Assembly (NCBI RefSeq): GCF_016775155.1 | Contig: NZ_JAEUGD010000066.1 | Span: 532,833-596,832 of the forward strand | Length of the DNA stretch: 64,000 nucleotides | Origin: Fulvivirga marina | GTDB lineage: Bacteria > Bacteroidota > Bacteroidia > Cytophagales > Cyclobacteriaceae | Direction: 5' to 3' | Part shown: positions 61,637-64,000 of the stretch, in pieces | How positions within the stretch are numbered: the stretch's first letter is position 1 | Layout: every line of letters starts with the position of its first letter | The notes under the pieces: generated by a model | Told to the model about the DNA's origin: nothing | What the model saw: only the letters and a program-made list of their open reading frames with translations | Databases searched by the model: none | Translations under genes and position numbers: made by a program

Positions 61637-63322
61637 TTATTTTGTTGTTGCAACCTCTTGTTCTCGCAACTCTCTTCTCAATATTTTTCCTACATTTGAT
61701 TTAGGGAGTGCCTCTGTAAACTCTATATGCTTTGGCCTTTTGTAACCTGTAAGGTTTTCATCACAATAAGCATCAAGCTCTTCTTTAGTGAGAGAATCGT
61801 CTTTTTTCACCACAAAAACCTTAACAGCCTCATTAGACTTTGGATCAGGAACACCAATTGCAGCTACTTCAAGCACTTTCGGGTGACCTGCTACCACATT
61901 CTCTACTTCATTGGGATAAACGTTAAAGCCTGAAACATTGATCATGTCCTTCTTCCTGTCCACAATTTTAAAAAAGCCTTCATCGTCCATCTGTCCCATA
62001 TCTCCTGTTCTAAACCAGCCTCCTTTGAAGAACACTTTGCTACTTTCGGCTTCTCTTTTCCAGTAACCTCTCATTACCTGCGGACCCCTTGCACAGATCT
62101 CACCTACTTCGCCTTTACCCAACTTATTTCCGTTCTCATCAAATAACGCCATTTCTGTACTTGAGACAGGTAAACCAATTGTTCCCATTTTATGGGTACC
62201 ATCCAGTGGGTTAACGGACAACACGGGAGATGTCTCGCTCAAGCCATAACCTTCTACCAACGGACCTCCTGTCACCTGTTCCCATTTCTTAGCGACAGCA
62301 TCCTGAACTGCCATACCACCGCCGATCGCACCTTTTACTGATGAAAAGTCCACATCCTTAAAATCAGGCTGGTTAAGCAGACCATTGAAAAGAGTATTCA
62401 CTCCGGTAAACAGGGTAAACTTGTGTTTTTTCAGTTCCTTAACGAACCCTTTCATATCACGTGGATTTGTTATTAGTACATTTTTAGCGCCGATCCTCAA
62501 CATGAATATACCATTTACAGAGAGAGCAAAAATGTGATATAAAGGTATTGCTGTTATCATTGTTTCGGTTTTCCCCTCTTCCAAAAGAGGAGAAAACCAA
62601 TGTCTGACCTGCTGTGTATGCGCCACTATATTTCGATGTGATAGCTGGGCTCCTTTAGAAACACCGGTGGTTCCACCAGTGTATTGTAAAAATGCCAAAT
62701 CCTCAGGATCTATTTCAGGCTTCTTATACTCAAAATTACCCCCCTCAGAAAGGATTTTCTTGAACTTTACTGCATTGGGCAGATTAAATGAAGGCACCAT
62801 TTTTTTTACGTGTTTCACTACGAAGTTCACAATGCTACCTTTTAAACCTCCCAACATATCACCTAGCTCAGTTACAATAACATGCTGGATGGAAGTATTT
62901 TTAATAACCTTTTCCAGGTTCGAAGCAAAATTAGCTACGATAACCACCGCCTTAACTTCTGCATCTTTAAATTGATGTTCCATCTCACGGGGAGTATATA
63001 GTGGATTTGTATTTACCACTATCAGGCCTGCTCTGAGAGCTCCTACCAAAGCCACTGGATATTGCAACATGTTTGGCATTTGCAAGGCAATAGTATCTCC
63101 TTTTTTTAGGTTTAATTTATTTTGAAGGTATGCTGCAAAATTTTGTGATAAAACGTCGAGCTCTTTAAAGGTGATGGCCTTTCCCATATTCTCAAAAGCC
63201 TCCTTACCCGAATTTTTAGCAAATGAATCTTCAAACATCTCCACCAGAGACTTATACTCTATCTCACCGATCTCTGCAGGAATACTTTTTGGGTATCTTT
63301 TCACCCAGGGGAACTCGCTCAT
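61637..63322 (-). CDS. fadD: Long-chain fatty acid-CoA ligase
   Basis: 561 residues, typical length. The ATP-binding motif Y-T-G-G-T-T-G-V-S-K-G near 217, G-Y-G-L-S-E-T-S-P near 345, the hinge D-R-K-K-D-M-I-N-V-S-G-F near 443 and the final Lys in P-K-S-N-V-G-K-I-L-R-R near 540 define an adenylate-forming acyl-CoA ligase close to E. coli FadD. It activates free fatty acids at the membrane for beta-oxidation or lipid synthesis. It is a single gene with its own terminator. It is a separate enzyme from the fatty acyl-AMP ligase of the lipopeptide cluster, but both draw on the same fatty acid pool. Confidence 0.94.
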   Translation of the reverse strand: MSEFPWVKRYPKSIPAEIGEIEYKSLVEMFEDSFAKNSGKEAFENMGKAITFKELDVLSQNFAAYLQNKLNLKKGDTIALQMPNMLQYPVALVGALRAGLIVVNTNPLYTPREMEHQFKDAEVKAVVIVANFASNLEKVIKNTSIQHVIVTELGDMLGGLKGSIVNFVVKHVKKMVPSFNLPNAVKFKKILSEGGNFEYKKPEIDPEDLAFLQYTGGTTGVSKGAQLSHRNIVAHTQQVRHWFSPLLEEGKTETMITAIPLYHIFALSVNGIFMLRIGAKNVLITNPRDMKGFVKELKKHKFTLFTGVNTLFNGLLNQPDFKDVDFSSVKGAIGGGMAVQDAVAKKWEQVTGGPLVEGYGLSETSPVLSVNPLDGTHKMGTIGLPVSSTEMALFDENGNKLGKGEVGEICARGPQVMRGYWKREAESSKVFFKGGWFRTGDMGQMDDEGFFKIVDRKKDMINVSGFNVYPNEVENVVAGHPKVLEVAAIGVPDPKSNEAVKVFVVKKDDSLTKEELDAYCDENLTGYKRPKHIEFTEALPKSNVGKILRRELREQEVATTK

Positions 63323-63333
63323 TTATAAAAATC

Positions 63334-63352
63334 ATTGGTTTACGCGACCAAT
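63334..63352. promoter_or_regulatory. Short palindrome upstream of fadD
   Basis: ATTGGT, seven bases, ACCAAT: a perfect six-base inverted repeat 12 bases before the fadD start, in the position of a repressor site. Which regulator binds is unknown. Confidence 0.4.
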
Positions 63353-63461
63353 ATTGCAAAAATTTAGTGAATATCAGAACAGAACGGGCAAAAAGTTATG
63401 CATAACTAACACTTTAGCAGCTTAGTCGGGATCAGAATAGAATTTTGTTTGGTTTAATGAA

Positions 63462-63495
63462 AAAAGATGGCCCTCACTCCTAGCCATCTTTTTTT
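63462..63495 (-). terminator. Terminator of the tRNA-like RNA
   Basis: AAAAGATGGC/GCCATCTTTT, ten pairs with an 11-base loop, flanked by A on the left and T on the right, so usable on both strands. On the minus strand it lies 29 bases downstream of the tRNA-like gene. Confidence 0.75.
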
Positions 63496-63523
63496 CCAAT
63501 AAACCTAAACTTAAAGAAACTTG

Positions 63524-63652
63524 CTGTAGGGGGAGGATTCGAACCTCCACGAAGCGGTTAGTTCCCATTGCTATTGGATGCTTTAAGGAATTTATCCCGA
63601 ATTCTCCACCCTCGAGACCGGAGGGCTTGTCTGCCAGTTTCAACACCCTACA
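63524..63652 (-). ncRNA. 129-nt tRNA-like RNA with very long variable region
   Basis: On the minus strand TGTAGGG/CCCTACA forms a perfect seven-pair acceptor stem; TTG/CAA with an A-G-G-rich loop forms a D-arm; CCCTC/GAGGG with a seven-base loop CGGTCTC forms an anticodon-like arm; GGAGG-TTCGAAT-CCTCC is a perfect T-arm. Between the anticodon and T-arms lie about 60 bases instead of the 4-20 of ordinary tRNAs. Base 33 is G rather than U, so decoding is doubtful (the triplet would be GTC). Discriminator G, no CCA. It has a TACCTTTG box upstream and a terminator downstream, so it is probably made as its own RNA. A small frame across it (63422-63646) is an artefact. It may be an intron-containing or otherwise expanded class II tRNA, or a non-decoding tRNA-like RNA. 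Confidence 0.65.
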
Positions 63653-63671
63653 TTGTGTTTGTTTGACATTT

Positions 63672-63679
63672 CAAAGGTA
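63672..63679 (-). promoter_or_regulatory. -7 box of the tRNA-like RNA gene
   Basis: TACCTTTG on the minus strand fits TAnnTTTG exactly and lies 20 bases before the first acceptor base. A TTG at the standard distance is not present. Confidence 0.5.
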
Positions 63680-63788
63680 GAAAAAGGATTCAATTTTTAA
63701 AAAAATACTAATCATAATACAAATTATTTACAATATTTTTAATATAATTGTTTCACAATTAACAAATACAAAATTAACCTGCTAATTC

Positions 63789-64000
63789 ATGCCTGCTAAT
63801 TATGAAATTGACAATATAGATCTCAAAATATTGGAGATCTTGCTAAAAAACGCAAAAAAACCCTACACCGAAGTAGCCAAACAAGTCTTTGTATCTGGAG
63901 GAACCGTACATGTACGGATGAAAAAGCTGGAAGACATGGGTATTGTAGAAGGTACTACTCTGAACCTTGACTATACGAAACTCGGATACGACATCACAGC
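63789..64000 (+). CDS. Lrp/AsnC-family transcriptional regulator, N-terminal part
   Basis: 70 complete codons are visible before the right edge. The sequence I-D-N-I-D-L-K-I-L-E-I-L-L-K-N-A-K-K-P-Y and A-K-Q-V-F-V-S-G-G-T-V-H-V-R-M-K-K-L-E-D-M-G-I-V is the winged-helix DNA-binding domain of the Lrp/AsnC family, followed by the start of the effector-binding domain (Y-T-K-L-G-Y-D). Such proteins respond to amino acids. The ATG at 63789 gives the usual N-terminal length. Its 5' neighbour is the divergent tRNA-like gene. Confidence 0.9.
   Translation, partial: MPANYEIDNIDLKILEILLKNAKKPYTEVAKQVFVSGGTVHVRMKKLEDMGIVEGTTLNLDYTKLGYDIT

Noticed and set aside
63422-63646. 74-residue open frame on the minus strand
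   Set aside because: It reads through the tRNA-like RNA and its terminator; the V-E-V-R-I-L-P-type stretch is the usual translation artefact of a T-arm.

Overview
The window looks like a chromosomal piece of a Bacteroidota bacterium, most likely from the order Cytophagales. The basis is the type of proteins present (carboxypeptidase-regulatory-like and TonB-C proteins, YwqK/MORN-repeat proteins, a Bat-type vWA/TPR pair, a large BNR-propeller protein), promoters fitting the Bacteroidota TTG-N19-21-TAnnTTTG pattern, and three ordinary tRNA genes without encoded CCA. The species cannot be named from the sequence alone.

Bases 1-32336, all on the minus strand, form one biosynthetic locus. In order of transcription (right to left) it holds: a specialised NusG-like antiterminator; a 3752-residue FAAL-ACP-KS-AT-ACP-aminotransferase-C-A-PCP-C hybrid; an asparagine-synthetase-like amidotransferase; two A-PCP-C proteins; a 2732-residue A-PCP-C-A-PCP-C-A-PCP protein; a small exported carboxypeptidase-regulatory-like protein; and the start of a KS protein with a vestigial acyltransferase, which leaves the window at base 1. 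Read colinearly, a fatty acid is activated, extended once with malonate, converted to a beta-amino acyl chain, then joined to six amino acids (four on adenylation domains with an uncommon Arg-containing pocket, then a Tyr-like and a Ser-like one) and handed to a polyketide step. No thioesterase, epimerase, transporter, MbtH protein or phosphopantetheinyl transferase lies inside the window, so release, tailoring and export are probably encoded to the left. The design recalls the iturin/mycosubtilin type of beta-amino fatty acid lipopeptide, but with the acyltransferase in cis and a polyketide continuation.

Bases 32337-46300 are accessory or general genes: a rhomboid protease fused to YwqK repeats and a TonB-C domain, small hypotheticals, a LolA-like exported protein, a BNR beta-propeller protein, a lipoprotein with two SnoaL-like domains, a SNF2 helicase and a second YwqK/TonB-C protein. 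Bases 46350-46685 are tRNA-Arg, tRNA-Pro and tRNA-Ser genes in one minus-strand unit with a recognisable promoter and terminator.

Bases 46900-64000 are mostly core genes: batB/batC-like, thiolase, a third YwqK protein, purC, a STAS protein, RNase Z, a queuosine-precursor transporter, a conserved protein of unknown function, a sodium symporter, two TerB-like proteins, an outer-membrane protein, a GT22-type mannosyltransferase, fadD, and the start of an Lrp/AsnC regulator. Between fadD and the Lrp gene sits an odd 129-nt tRNA-like RNA gene with its own promoter box and terminator. No CRISPR array, insertion sequence or prophage was seen.
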